From: Bifidobacterium imperatoris
Lineage (GTDB): Bacteria > Actinomycetota > Actinomycetes > Actinomycetales > Bifidobacteriaceae
Direction: 5' to 3'
Length of the DNA: 64,000 nt
Assembly (NCBI RefSeq): GCF_002860405.1
Contig: NZ_NMWV01000001.1
Location: 48,366 to 112,365, forward strand
A program made the translations under genes and the position numbers. Under the pieces are notes generated by a model. It made no database searches. It saw only the letters and a list, made by a program, of their open reading frames with translations, and was not told the origin of the DNA. The first letter of the stretch is position 1; every line of letters begins with the position of its first letter. Shown here one piece after another: positions 1 through 8,791 of this stretch.

Positions 1-1973
1 GTGTGGTCGGTTTCAAGCTCACCGGTTCCATTCCGGAAGGCGTCACCGCCACCGATGTGGTGCTGACCATCACCGACATGCTGCGCAAGCATGGCGTGGT
101 CGGCAAGTTCGTGGAATTCTACGGCGAAGGCATCGCCTCCGTGCCTCTGGCCAACCGTGCCACCATCGGCAACATGGGCCCTGAATTCGGCTCCACCTGC
201 GGTATCTTCCCAATCGACCAGGTCACGCTCGACTACTTGAAGCTCACCGGCCGTTCCGACGAACAGGTTGCGCTCGTCGAGGCTTACGCCAAGGCCAACA
301 AGCTGTGGGGCGACGCCTCCGACCCGGATTACGTGGAACCGCAGTACTCCGAATACGAGGAACTCGACCTCTCCACTGTCAAACCATCCATCGCCGGCCC
401 GAAACGCCCGCAGGATCGCATTCTGCTCTCCGAATCCAAGAGCATGTTCGAAAAGACCCTGCCGGCCTACGAAACCGAGAAGACGGTCAAGGACCCGGTC
501 GCCGTCTCCACGGACTTCCGTGGCGACTTCGATCTGACCAATGGTGATGTGGCCATCGCCTCCATTACTTCCTGCACCAACACTTCCAACCCGTCCGTGA
601 TGGTCGCAGCCGGTCTGATCGCCCGCAACGCACACGCATTGGGTTTGAAGCCGAAGCCGTGGGTCAAGACCTCATTGGCTCCGGGCTCCCAGGTAGTGGC
701 CGACTACCTGAAGGCCGCCGGCCTGCAGGATGATCTCGATGCTTTGGGATACCAGCTGGTCGGCTTCGGTTGCGCCACTTGCATCGGCAACTCCGGCCCG
801 CTGCTGCCGGAGATTTCCAAGGCGATTAACGAAAACGATCTGACCGTCACCGCCGTGCTGTCCGGCAACCGCAACTTCGAAGGCCGTATCAGCCCGGATG
901 TCAAGATGAACTATCTGGCATCCCCGCCGCTCGTCATTGCCTACGCGCTCGCTGGCACGATGGACTTCGACTTCGCTACCCAGCCGCTCGGCAAGGATAA
1001 GAACGGCAACGATGTCTATTTGAAGGACATCTGGCCCACCAACGCGGAAGTCGCGGCCGTGGTAGACGGCACGGTCAGCCGTGAAATGTTCCTGAAGGAT
1101 TACGCTTCCGTGTTCGACGGTGACCACCGTTGGAAGGGCTTGGATGTGCCGGAAGGTGAACTCTTCCAGTGGGATGAGAACTCCACCTATGTGCGCAAGC
1201 AGACCTTCTTCGATGGGATGAAGGCCCAGCCGGATCCGGTCAAGGACATTCACGGTGCCCGCGTGCTTGCCCTGCTCGGTGATTCCGTGACCACCGATCA
1301 TATCTCCCCGGCAGGCGCATTCAAGGCCTCCAGTCCGGCAGGCAAATACCTGACCGAGCATGGCGTGGCGCCGAAGAACTTTAACTCCTACGGTTCGCGC
1401 CGCGGCAACCATGAGGTCATGGTTCGCGGTACGTTCGGCAACATTCGCCTGCGCAATCAGCTGCTCGCTTCCGTTGGTGAGGAGGTCACGCCCGGTGGCT
1501 TCACCTATGATTTCACCGCTGGCAAGCCATCCACAATCTTCGATGCCTCGCTCAACTACAAGGCAGCAGGCACGCCGCTTGTAGTGCTCGCAGGCAAGGA
1601 ATACGGTACCGGATCCTCCCGCGATTGGGCGGCAAAGGGTACGCTGATGCTTGGTGTCAAAGCTGTGATCACCGAAAGCTTCGAGCGCATCCACCGCAGC
1701 AACCTGATCGGCATGGGTGTGCTACCGCTGCAATTCCCTGAAGGTGAATCCTATGAGACGTTGGGATTGAACGGCACGGAAACCTATGACATTGATGGTG
1801 TGGAAGAGCTGAACTCTGGCAAGACACCGAAGACCGTGCATGTCACCGCTACGCACGCTGACGGCTCCAAGACCGAATTTGATGCCGTGGTGCGTATCGA
1901 TACGCCTGGTGAAGCCGACTACTACCGCAATGGCGGCATTCTCCAGTACGTGTTGCGCAACCTCATGAAGTAG
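1..1973 (+). CDS. acn: Aconitate hydratase, 3' part (5' end outside window)
   Basis: C-terminal roughly 656 residues of an AcnA-type aconitase, which isomerises citrate and isocitrate in the cytoplasm. The frame is open from the window edge, so the true start lies upstream. The [4Fe-4S] cysteines are visible in [10 protein letters not shown] and [12 protein letters not shown], and the swivel-domain motif [16 protein letters not shown] is intact. The sequence ends with a typical aconitase C-terminus ([12 protein letters not shown]). Bifidobacteria have an incomplete TCA cycle, and the enzyme there probably feeds 2-oxoglutarate and glutamate synthesis (family knowledge). A strong terminator follows 33 bases after the stop, so it does not read through into the toxin-antitoxin pair. 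Confidence 0.97.
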   Translation, partial: VVGFKLTGSIPEGVTATDVVLTITDMLRKHGVVGKFVEFYGEGIASVPLANRATIGNMGPEFGSTCGIFPIDQVTLDYLKLTGRSDEQVALVEAYAKANKLWGDASDPDYVEPQYSEYEELDLSTVKPSIAGPKRPQDRILLSESKSMFEKTLPAYETEKTVKDPVAVSTDFRGDFDLTNGDVAIASITSCTNTSNPSVMVAAGLIARNAHALGLKPKPWVKTSLAPGSQVVADYLKAAGLQDDLDALGYQLVGFGCATCIGNSGPLLPEISKAINENDLTVTAVLSGNRNFEGRISPDVKMNYLASPPLVIAYALAGTMDFDFATQPLGKDKNGNDVYLKDIWPTNAEVAAVVDGTVSREMFLKDYASVFDGDHRWKGLDVPEGELFQWDENSTYVRKQTFFDGMKAQPDPVKDIHGARVLALLGDSVTTDHISPAGAFKASSPAGKYLTEHGVAPKNFNSYGSRRGNHEVMVRGTFGNIRLRNQLLASVGEEVTPGGFTYDFTAGKPSTIFDASLNYKAAGTPLVVLAGKEYGTGSSRDWAAKGTLMLGVKAVITESFERIHRSNLIGMGVLPLQFPEGESYETLGLNGTETYDIDGVEELNSGKTPKTVHVTATHADGSKTEFDAVVRIDTPGEADYYRNGGILQYVLRNLMK

Positions 1974-2006
1974 CGAACAAGCAACAAACCCGACTGTGGC
2001 AAATAC

Positions 2007-2039
2007 ATGCCGGCGTCTTTTCAGATGCCGGCATTTTTT
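2007..2039 (+). terminator. Rho-independent terminator after aconitase
   Basis: Perfect 8-bp stem ATGCCGGC/GCCGGCAT (2007-2014 with 2027-2034), a 12-nt loop and a run of six T. It separates aconitase from the downstream toxin-antitoxin operon. Confidence 0.9.
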
Positions 2040-2051
2040 GCGACTCTATGT

Positions 2052-2070
2052 TTGCTATACTGTATAGCAA
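2052..2070. promoter_or_regulatory. Perfect palindromic operator of the toxin-antitoxin operon
   Basis: TTGCTATAC-T-GTATAGCAA is a perfect 9-1-9 inverted repeat ending 20 bases before the antitoxin start codon. It contains a -10-like TATACT (2056-2061). Type II toxin-antitoxin operons are usually repressed by the antitoxin or complex bound to such a dyad; that this is the operator is inferred from position and symmetry. Confidence 0.75.
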
Positions 2071-2090
2071 TAGTGTTACTGGAGGATGCT

Positions 2091-2453
2091 ATGACAATGG
2101 TGCAGATGAATGTTCGCATTGATGCGAAACTGAAAAATGAAGTTGATGATGTACTGAAACAAACCGGTACATCGGTCAGTGATGTTATTCGGTCAGTATG
2201 GTCTTACATTGCTGATCGCAAAACCGTGCCGGTATTGGAAACCACTGCACAGGAGCATGCGAGGGAGGCAGAAAAGCAACGCAAACTGAGGCTGGTCCAT
2301 GAAGGTGCCGGCTTGGTTCATAAGGAATTAGTAAAGGCCGGTGTGATTTCCGAAGACACGGATTTGATGGACGGTATGACATACAAGCAACTGCGCGACG
2401 AGATGTATGAGCATCAGTACGATGCATACCTCAATATGAAAAGGGCAGATTGA
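2091..2453 (+). CDS. RelB/DinJ-like antitoxin
   Basis: A 120-residue protein with an N-terminal ribbon-helix-helix region (MVQMNVRIDAKLKNEVDDVL then GTSVSDVIRSVWSYI), typical of RelB/DinJ antitoxins that bind DNA as dimers. The ATG at 2091 was chosen because GGAGG lies just upstream (2081-2085) and the family motif begins there; a longer frame from 2007 would run through the terminator. The C-terminal half is charged and helical and presumably wraps the toxin. Its stop codon overlaps the start of the PIN gene (TGATG), which implies coupled translation. The pair looks AT-richer than the neighbouring genes, which suggests acquisition. Confidence 0.85.
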   Translation: MTMVQMNVRIDAKLKNEVDDVLKQTGTSVSDVIRSVWSYIADRKTVPVLETTAQEHAREAEKQRKLRLVHEGAGLVHKELVKAGVISEDTDLMDGMTYKQLRDEMYEHQYDAYLNMKRAD

Positions 2454-2962
2454 TGGCTGATACCATTCTCAAACGTGTGATGCTAGACACTAATGTATTG
2501 TTGGATTATTTACTGCATCGAGATAATCATGCTCAAGCCGCTGAAATGGTGATTAATCTCGGCATTCAGCATAATATCGGTTTACTGTGCACGTCACTAT
2601 CTCTGAAGGATGTGGCTTATATTTCAGGTGCCGCAGTAAAACGTCAATTTAAGCCAAATGATTCCGGAGGATCAGAGCTGGAGAATGTGACTCGAAATCT
2701 ACTCGCTGCGCATGTTCCGTGGCGTTGCATCCAGCAAGTGCACGACTTATGCGAAGTTATTGCTATTACTAATTCAACCTGCGACTATGCATTCTCGCTG
2801 AAGAAAAAACATAAAGATTTTGAAGATAATTTGATTATCGCTGCGGCAAAACAGTCAAATGCAGACTGTGTGGTGACATCGGATGCAGAACTTATAGAGC
2901 ATTTCCCCGAATACTGCAAGACACCGAAAGAGCTTATTGCTGAAGTGAGCCAACACCAGTGA
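2453..2962 (+). CDS. PIN-domain toxin (VapC-like ribonuclease)
   Basis: A 169-residue PIN-fold protein, probably a Mg-dependent RNase. The first acidic motif is MLDTNVLLDYL near residue 10. The C-terminal acidic region is KDFEDNLIIAAAKQSNADCVVTSD, with the expected D-x2-3-D spacing and the final TSD. The ATG at 2453 overlaps the antitoxin stop by one base, so the two are translationally coupled and form a type II toxin-antitoxin module. The AT-rich codon use (runs of AAA, AAT, TTT) differs from the housekeeping neighbours. RelB/DinJ antitoxins classically pair with RelE/YafQ toxins, so this RHH plus PIN pairing is a shuffled combination. Confidence 0.85.
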   Translation: MADTILKRVMLDTNVLLDYLLHRDNHAQAAEMVINLGIQHNIGLLCTSLSLKDVAYISGAAVKRQFKPNDSGGSELENVTRNLLAAHVPWRCIQQVHDLCEVIAITNSTCDYAFSLKKKHKDFEDNLIIAAAKQSNADCVVTSDAELIEHFPEYCKTPKELIAEVSQHQ

Positions 2963-2984
2963 GGGAAGCCGGATATGCAACAAG

Positions 2985-3028
2985 GTGTTTGTGCTGTCTC
3001 ATCTGCTGTCGGTAAACAGCACAAACAC
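2985..3028. terminator. Hairpin between convergent genes
   Basis: A 13-bp perfect stem, GTGTTTGTGCTGT (2985-2997) with ACAGCACAAACAC (3016-3028), lies between the convergent PIN toxin and GNAT genes. There is no clean T-run on either side, so it could be a weak bidirectional terminator. Confidence 0.6.
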
Positions 3029-3058
3029 TTGCATGGCGTCAGCTAAATAAAACCGTTC

Positions 3059-3712
3059 CTAATCCTTTTGAGGGATTATGCCCTCGTACAAGTAAAAGGA
3101 CATGCTTTCCTGATGAATTCGGGAGGCCGGCAGGGTGATGGCTGCAATCTGCTGCAAACCGGTGTGCTCGTAGAAGCCCACGTTACAGGTGGTGTCGGTA
3201 TACAGGAAGTACTTGCTCAGCCCGGATGCGTGGAAATCAGCGATCAGCTTACGGAACATACGCTTGCCAAGGCCCAGACCGCGTGCCTCAGGGTCGAGCA
3301 CGAACAACACTACCTCAGCCGCATAGTCATGCCCGGATTTGTGGGCCTTATGAGTCAGTTGGCGATCAATGGCAAGAATACCAACGATTTCGTGAATAGC
3401 TTTGATGCCTTCTTTGATTGGCACCAAACGCATCAAGTCTTTAAGGTAATTACGCTTATGGCGGTTCCATGCGCCGCGTTCATCATGTGCGTCGATACGG
3501 CCGAGAATCAATGCTACTGGTTTGCCATTTTGCAATGCAGTGTAAGCGTTGGTAGTGCGTGCCAGACAGTTTTCCCAATCGGCTTCTGCTGCAATCGATC
3601 CGGTGCGCTCATCGAACTCTGCGTACCAGGTGCGGCGCACTAAATCAATCAATGCAGGGTAATCATCACGGTGCAAAGGGCGTATAGTCACAATTTCACT
3701 CATGCAATCCAT
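3059..3712 (-). CDS. GNAT-family N-acetyltransferase
   Basis: A 217-residue GNAT acetyltransferase that transfers acetyl from acetyl-CoA to an unknown amine. The acetyl-CoA-binding motif A is seen as LDPEARGLGLGKRMFRKLIA (about residues 132-151), followed by a typical GFYEHTGL motif B (about residues 179-187). An alternative start at 3703 (MSEIVTIRPL) fits the family N-terminus equally well; neither has a convincing ribosome binding site. It lies alone, convergent with the PIN toxin and downstream of the two-component genes on the same strand. The substrate cannot be told from the sequence. Confidence 0.85.
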   Translation of the reverse strand: MDCMSEIVTIRPLHRDDYPALIDLVRRTWYAEFDERTGSIAAEADWENCLARTTNAYTALQNGKPVALILGRIDAHDERGAWNRHKRNYLKDLMRLVPIKEGIKAIHEIVGILAIDRQLTHKAHKSGHDYAAEVVLFVLDPEARGLGLGKRMFRKLIADFHASGLSKYFLYTDTTCNVGFYEHTGLQQIAAITLPASRIHQESMSFYLYEGIIPQKD

Positions 3713-3743
3713 TATGCCTTACGTATCGTGGCTTCCTTAGACC

Positions 3744-4448
3744 TTACAATCGAGCCGGCAAATCAGCCCGTTCCACCAATCGCGCCATCTGTACACGGCC
3801 CATATTGAGCTTGTCTGCAGCGGAAGAAAGATGTGCCTTGGCGGTACGTTCCGAAATGAACATGCGAGCGGCTATTTCGGCATTGGTGTAGCCTTCCGCA
3901 GCCAGCAGCACAGCTTCGCGCTCACGCTCGGGCAGCGTATTAAGCAGGTCGCGTGCCTCGTCTCGGCGAGCATGTGGCTGGGACGAACTCAAATCATCGA
4001 TTGACTGTTTCTGACTGGCAGTATTGAATTGCGGGGCTCCCTCGCATACCGCGATAATGCGTTGGATAATCTCATCCGGCGCATCGGTTTTTGAAATAAA
4101 TCCTTCCGCGCCTGCTTCCACCGCACGCTCTACCGTGCCAGACGGGCTCAACGATGTCAGAATCAGCACATGCGGGGCGGGGGAGAGACTGCGTAACTGA
4201 CGAGTCGCCTCGATGCCATCCATACCGGGCATGGCGATATCCATCAACACTACATTCGGATGCTCCTCGCTTGCCCGATCCACACAGGAAGAACCATCAT
4301 GCGATGTAGAAACAACGGTGATGCGCCCCTGTGAATAGTCATTGAGAATTAAGCTCATGGCTTGGCAAATCATAGGATCATCATCAATGACGCTTACACG
4401 AATGGCAGGGGAGCCGTTGCCGTTGTTCTTCTCACTCACGTTAGCCAT
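3744..4448 (-). CDS. NarL/LuxR-type response regulator
   Basis: A 234-residue DNA-binding response regulator. The receiver domain (about residues 15-130) shows the acidic pocket VIDDDPM, the phospho-acceptor Asp in VVLMDIAMPGMDG and the conserved Lys in ISKTDAP. A LuxR-type helix-turn-helix follows (about 165-225: LPEREREAVLLAAEGYTNAE, then ISERTAKAHLSS). The ATG at 4448 is chosen: it lies one base after the kinase stop (TAAGATG), so the pair is translationally coupled. It should be phosphorylated by the adjacent kinase. The regulated genes and signal are unknown. Confidence 0.92.
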   Translation of the reverse strand: MANVSEKNNGNGSPAIRVSVIDDDPMICQAMSLILNDYSQGRITVVSTSHDGSSCVDRASEEHPNVVLMDIAMPGMDGIEATRQLRSLSPAPHVLILTSLSPSGTVERAVEAGAEGFISKTDAPDEIIQRIIAVCEGAPQFNTASQKQSIDDLSSSQPHARRDEARDLLNTLPEREREAVLLAAEGYTNAEIAARMFISERTAKAHLSSAADKLNMGRVQMARLVERADLPARL

Positions 4449-4449
4449 C

Positions 4450-5787
4450 TTAGTTGCGCCACGGAAGCAGCGCATCAACGTGGAACAACCGTCGATCGTC
4501 CACGCCATAACGGCACTGCCCTCCTACGGACTGCACCCGTGCCACCAAACCGGATAGACCTGCGCCGGTTCGAGAGTCGGGCACATCATTGGTCAGAGGA
4601 TTACTGATATGAATATGCACACCTGATTGTTCGGATACGGCAACTTCCAAAGAAACCGGAGCTCCGGGCGCGTGCCTACGTGCATTGGTAAGTCCTTCTT
4701 GAACGGCTCGGTAAGCGATTTTGCTCATGGACTCATCCAGCTCGCTCAGTTGGTGAATATCAATCCAAGTGCTTAATGACGTACCGGAATTACGCACATC
4801 CGCGATAAGTGCATCCAAGGATTCACGAGTCAAGGAGGTACTGTCGGAAGGGCCCAGTTGCTCCCATGCCTGTTGTGGATTACGAAGCATATCAATGATT
4901 GCATGGGCTTCATCCAAAGCTCCAGCCGATTGGCGGCGGATATCATCGGCCTTATCAGCTAGGGCTTGCGCTTCAGGTGAGTCGCCGAGCTTGGACGCTT
5001 CCGCTTTGAGTGCGCTGGCATTCAGAGCAAGGAGCGATAGGGAATGAGCAAGCGTATCATGTGCCTCTGCCGCGATGGCGTCAGCCAATTGTTGATTGTT
5101 GAGATCGGTTTGCAAATTTTCAGCATGGCTTGTCGCAGCATTCGCTAGGGCATTGGCCGTGCGCAGACGAGCCCGTGAACGAATATGCAAGCCAAGCAAC
5201 GTGGCGATGGCTGAAGCTACCAATGCAGTGATGATTGCGGTGATGATAATGGTTGGTTCTTCAACTAGCATCACTATCGGTTTGCCTGAATCGCCGCCCG
5301 TATACGGCTTGGCGAAGATAAGATGCCAGAGCGAACCTTCGGCGGGCTGAGTGGCATCTCGTAATTGCGACCATAGCGTAACAACCGTGCCCACAATTAC
5401 GGCCCGAACGCTGGTGCTGCGCTGAGAGCGCCGTGCCAGAAGAGCGGTCATTGCCATCAAGACAAGCATGGAATCAAATGGAAATACCGCCACCATAATG
5501 CAGGCAATCCAGAACGTAGGTTCAGGATATTCGCTGCGAGCTAGCAGAAGAAAACCAGCAGGCAGCGAAATCAGTACGCATACGATGGCGAAAACGTAGC
5601 CTGGGGTATCTTCGGCATAATTCTGTGCGAAAAAGGCCGTTTGCATAAGACACATCAGACTTGCAAGCGGAATCATGACAACGGAACACCATACGCGAGT
5701 GCGCACTGGTACATCATCACTGTGCGATGACGACACGGTTGAGCCTGGGCTCAGAGGCATGCGAGAGATGTTCGTCGAGTTTGTCAT
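4450..5787 (-). CDS. Membrane sensor histidine kinase (HisKA_3, NarL partner)
   Basis: A 445-residue sensor kinase. The N-terminal half holds about five hydrophobic segments (for example VWCSVVMIPLASLMCLM, GYVFAIVCVLISLPAGFLLL and IIITAIITALVASAIATLLG). The HisKA_3 dimerisation/phospho-acceptor region reads EAHDTLAHSLSLLALNASAL. The ATP-binding domain shows the N-box AYRAVQEGLTNARRHA and the G-box TGAGLSGLVARVQSVGG. The start at 5787 was selected for its GGAGG immediately upstream; a longer frame to 5871 has no such support. It is co-transcribed with the downstream response regulator. With no large extracellular domain, it probably senses the membrane or an intramembrane signal (inference). 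Confidence 0.9.
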   Translation of the reverse strand: MTNSTNISRMPLSPGSTVSSSHSDDVPVRTRVWCSVVMIPLASLMCLMQTAFFAQNYAEDTPGYVFAIVCVLISLPAGFLLLARSEYPEPTFWIACIMVAVFPFDSMLVLMAMTALLARRSQRSTSVRAVIVGTVVTLWSQLRDATQPAEGSLWHLIFAKPYTGGDSGKPIVMLVEEPTIIITAIITALVASAIATLLGLHIRSRARLRTANALANAATSHAENLQTDLNNQQLADAIAAEAHDTLAHSLSLLALNASALKAEASKLGDSPEAQALADKADDIRRQSAGALDEAHAIIDMLRNPQQAWEQLGPSDSTSLTRESLDALIADVRNSGTSLSTWIDIHQLSELDESMSKIAYRAVQEGLTNARRHAPGAPVSLEVAVSEQSGVHIHISNPLTNDVPDSRTGAGLSGLVARVQSVGGQCRYGVDDRRLFHVDALLPWRN

Positions 5788-5989
5788 GACCTCCACTCTA
5801 TGGCGTGGCTCATTGCCTCGCCACTGGACATGCGGGCATAGCAAACGTTGCCGAACCGCCCGAACGGGCAATAAGAAATGTCCATTGGTTCACTGACGGT
5901 CACTGTTAAATCCCGGTAGCGTCGAAATAGTCAAAACAATGTTTCCATTCGGTTCTGACCGATTCGAGCGAAGAGAAAGAAGTTATGAA

Positions 5990-6550
5990 ATGACCAACAA
6001 TAATGTCGCGCCTCAGCCGCCTACGCAGCATAGTAAAAACAAGAAATCGATATGGAAACGATGGTGGTTCTGGCTCATTATCGTACTTGTAGTATTTGCC
6101 ATTGCCGGCCAAGGAGCGGCAAAGAACAATAGCTCTGCAGGGAATGCGCAGTCTTCGACTACTTCACAGCAAAGTTCGGCTAATGCCGATAATCCAGATG
6201 AGAATACGCAGAATCAGCAAAAAGAATCAGAGAAATCTGATGTGCCAGCAGATTACAAATCAGCTTTACGCCAAGCTGATGCCTATGCCAATACGATGCA
6301 TATGTCAAAAGCAGGGGTATACGACCAGCTGACAAGTGAATACGGAGGCAAATTCTCAGCTGAAGCAGCGCAGTATGCAGTGGATAACGTGAAAACAGAT
6401 TGGAATGCAAATGCGCTGGCAAAGGCGAAGACGTATCAGGAAACTATGGCCATGTCTCCCGAAGCGATTCGTGATCAATTAACGAGCCAGGCCGGTGAGA
6501 AATTCACGCCGGAAGAAGCCAACTATGCAATTGAGCATCTTAATGATTGA
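5990..6550 (+). CDS. Membrane-anchored Ltp-domain protein
   Basis: A 186-residue protein with a short cytoplasmic N-terminus, one membrane segment (WFWLIIVLVVFAIAGQGAA, about residues 24-42), a Ser/Asn/Gln-rich linker and two tandem Ltp repeats (PF07553) of about 45 residues (ALRQADAYANTMHMSKAGVY and ALAKAKTYQETMAMSPEAIR). Ltp domains occur in surface lipoproteins; the founding member, from a Streptococcus thermophilus phage, blocks DNA injection by superinfecting phage. No lipobox cysteine is present, so this one is held by its membrane helix. The ATG at 5990 is preceded by AAAGAAG. A phage-exclusion role is possible but unproven, because many bacterial chromosomes carry Ltp repeats. Confidence 0.8.
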   Translation: MTNNNVAPQPPTQHSKNKKSIWKRWWFWLIIVLVVFAIAGQGAAKNNSSAGNAQSSTTSQQSSANADNPDENTQNQQKESEKSDVPADYKSALRQADAYANTMHMSKAGVYDQLTSEYGGKFSAEAAQYAVDNVKTDWNANALAKAKTYQETMAMSPEAIRDQLTSQAGEKFTPEEANYAIEHLND

Positions 6551-6569
6551 TTAAATCGGTGAACTGACG

Positions 6570-6609
6570 GCGGGTAGATGGTCTGCGTGCGACTGTCTAC
6601 CCGCATTTT
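6570..6609 (+). terminator. Terminator after the Ltp-domain gene
   Basis: Stem GCGGGTAGA (6570-6578) with TCTACCCGC (6596-6604), followed by ATTTTC. Confidence 0.8.
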
Positions 6610-6689
6610 CGCTGTTGGCCGAGCATATTCATGGAACGTTCAGGTTATCTCCTCTAGTATTGGTTGTGGAACGCAACAAAGGAGCGATT

Positions 6690-7604
6690 ATGACATTCGG
6701 TCAGCAGCCCCAGAACAACGGGCAATATAACCCGCAATACAATACTCCGGACTATAACGCAGCCCAGCAGGGTGGCTACGGTCAGCAGTACATGCAGAAC
6801 GGATACAATCAGCAGAACTATGGCCAGCAGTACACGCAGCAGCCATATGGTCAGAACCAGAACTACCAGTACGCACAGCCGCAGGGTGCCGGTGCGGGAA
6901 CTGCAGCCATCAACACGACGATGACTTACAACTACGAACAGGCGCAGCGCGTCTCCGTGACCCGCGCCTACGGTGAAATGACCATCGGCCTGATCGTCAC
7001 CGCAGTAGTGGCCGTACTTGGCCAAGCCACCGGCGCCTATTACAGCTTCCTGATGGCCACCGGCATGATCGGCCTGATTGGCTTGTGCGTGGTTCAGGTG
7101 GCGCTCGCCGTGATTCTAGGCGCCCGCGTGATGAAGATGAGCACCACGTCCGCCCGCGTCATGTTCTATGTGTACGCAGCACTGATGGGCTTCACGTTGA
7201 GCTCCATCTTCATGGTCTATGACCTTGGCTCAATCGGCATGGCGCTCGGCATCACCGCGGCCTTCTTCTTCGCCCTGACCATGTTCGGCATGACCACCAA
7301 GTTCAACATGCTTAAGGCTGGCCCGATTCTGATGGTCGGCTTGATTGTGCTGATCATCTCGCAGGTGGTGCTGATGTTCCTGCAGGTCGACGGCATGACC
7401 CAGATCGTGTGCGCCATCGGTTTGATTCTGTTCGCCGGCATGACCATCTATGATGCGCAGTCCACACGAGCACTGTTCGCAGCCTATGAAGCACAGGGTC
7501 CGGAAATGATCAAGAAGGTCTCCATCCTGTGTGCGCTGAACCTGTACTTGGACTTCGTGAACATGTTCCTGTACATTCTGCAACTGTTTGGTAGTAGGGA
7601 CTAG
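6690..7604 (+). CDS. Bax inhibitor-1/YccA family membrane protein
   Basis: A 304-residue integral membrane protein. Residues 1-75 are a low-complexity Gln/Asn/Tyr/Gly-rich tail (repeats such as NGQYNPQYN and GYGQQYMQNGYNQQNYGQQY). Seven hydrophobic helices follow, with the Bax1-I/YccA features VSVTRAYGEMTIGLIVTAVV near the start and TIYDAQSTRALF plus the terminal LYLDFVNMFLYILQLFG. Family members act as pH-gated Ca leak channels or interact with FtsH; the bacterial role is unsettled. The start is the ATG at 6690, with AAAGGAG at 6678-6684. A strong terminator follows. Confidence 0.9.
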   Translation: MTFGQQPQNNGQYNPQYNTPDYNAAQQGGYGQQYMQNGYNQQNYGQQYTQQPYGQNQNYQYAQPQGAGAGTAAINTTMTYNYEQAQRVSVTRAYGEMTIGLIVTAVVAVLGQATGAYYSFLMATGMIGLIGLCVVQVALAVILGARVMKMSTTSARVMFYVYAALMGFTLSSIFMVYDLGSIGMALGITAAFFFALTMFGMTTKFNMLKAGPILMVGLIVLIISQVVLMFLQVDGMTQIVCAIGLILFAGMTIYDAQSTRALFAAYEAQGPEMIKKVSILCALNLYLDFVNMFLYILQLFGSRD

Positions 7605-7641
7605 TTTTCTAGTTAACGTCGCTGGATTTGACGCGACTGAT

Positions 7642-7672
7642 AAGCCCGACCACATTGTGGCCGGGCTTTTTC
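7642..7672 (+). terminator. Terminator after the Bax1-I gene
   Basis: AAGCCCGACCACA / TGTGGCCGGGCTT hairpin (7642-7667; the stem is interrupted by an A-C mismatch or small bulge) followed by TTTTT. Confidence 0.85.
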
Positions 7673-7707
7673 ATACCCGTCATGCACGCGCATTAGGCTG
7701 ACTGACC

Positions 7708-8706
7708 GTGAAGAGACAAGAAATCATGGGCATGCTGGCCCTGCTACTGACCGCACTGATTTGGGGATTTGCGTTCGTGGCGCAGGTACAAGGCATGGAT
7801 TCCATGTCTCCGCTATTCTTCAACGCATGCCGATTCACGCTTGGCGCGTTGTCGCTGGTACCTATTCTCATCTGGCAGCGTGGCAAACAGGCTCGTCAAA
7901 GTTCTCGTGATGATTTTCCGCCGAACACAAGCGCTACGGAATCTGCCGACGTATTGAATACGCCGCACAGCGCGCCAAGCACGGTTTCGCTTTGGCAGTC
8001 ATTACTCGCCAATCCAATTGTGGTAGCCGTATCATGCGGCATTATTCTGTTCACTGCCAGCACTCTGCAGCAGTATGGCATTCTCTACGGCAAGTCGGCT
8101 GGTCGTGCAGGATTCCTGACTGCTCTGTACATTGTGATGGTCCCATTGCTGGCCTTCGTTTTTTTGCGTCGCCGTATCGGCATGCTGGTGGGAGTGGCCG
8201 TGGTGCTGGCGGTTATCGGATTCTATCTGCTCTGCATCACTGATGGTTTTGGTTCGATTGGTCTTGCCGACATTCTGTTGGTGTTCACGGCTATGCTATT
8301 CGCTGCACATATTCTGGTGATTGACACACTGGGATCAAAAGTTGACGCGATTGTGTTGTCGTTCGGCCAGTTCTGCACAACCGCCGTATTGAGCTGGGCC
8401 GGTTCGCTGATGGAAGGTTCAGTGGATTGGGCTGGTGCTTCACATTCTTGGATGCCGATAGTGTACGCCGGTATCGGCTCGGTGGGCATCGCGTACACGC
8501 TGCAGGTGGTGGGACAGCAGTGGGTGCCGCCCACCCGAGCCAGCCTGCTGATGAGTTTGGAATCATTCTTCTCGGCAGTCGGTGGCGCGATATTCCTTGG
8601 CGAAGTCATGACGCCACGCGGCTACCTTGGTTGTGCATTGATCTTCTTGGGAACCTTGCTCGCGCAAGCTCCAGCCAAGCTACCAAAGTTCTTGCGCAAA
8701 TCCTGA
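7708..8706 (+). CDS. EamA/DMT-family transporter
   Basis: A 332-residue drug/metabolite transporter-type permease with about ten membrane helices in two EamA halves. The first opens with MGMLALLLTALIWGFAFVAQ and the second with LGLADILLVF-like and GSVGIAYTLQVVGQQWVPPT segments; it ends with VMTPRGYLGCALIFLGTLLA. The half-repeats are split by a hydrophilic stretch around residues 65-90 (RGKQARQSSRDDFPPNTSA), longer than usual. The start is GTG at 7708; ATG at 7726 is a reasonable alternative. The substrate (metabolite or amino-acid export) is unknown. Confidence 0.88.
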   Translation: MKRQEIMGMLALLLTALIWGFAFVAQVQGMDSMSPLFFNACRFTLGALSLVPILIWQRGKQARQSSRDDFPPNTSATESADVLNTPHSAPSTVSLWQSLLANPIVVAVSCGIILFTASTLQQYGILYGKSAGRAGFLTALYIVMVPLLAFVFLRRRIGMLVGVAVVLAVIGFYLLCITDGFGSIGLADILLVFTAMLFAAHILVIDTLGSKVDAIVLSFGQFCTTAVLSWAGSLMEGSVDWAGASHSWMPIVYAGIGSVGIAYTLQVVGQQWVPPTRASLLMSLESFFSAVGGAIFLGEVMTPRGYLGCALIFLGTLLAQAPAKLPKFLRKS

Positions 8707-8711
8707 GTTGG

Positions 8712-8779
8712 CTCCCCTTGCCAGGGGAGTTGCCACTACAAGTGACTGAGGGGGAGTAGTAACACCAGCTCAGTCACTT
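8712..8779. terminator. Two hairpins between convergent genes
   Basis: CTCCCC/GGGGAG (8712-8717 with 8724-8729) is followed by a perfect 11-bp stem, AAGTGACTGAG (8740-8750) with CTCAGTCACTT (8769-8779). They separate the DMT transporter from the convergent alarmone synthetase. T-runs are poor. Confidence 0.6.
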
Positions 8780-8791
8780 GAACGGTGGAAT

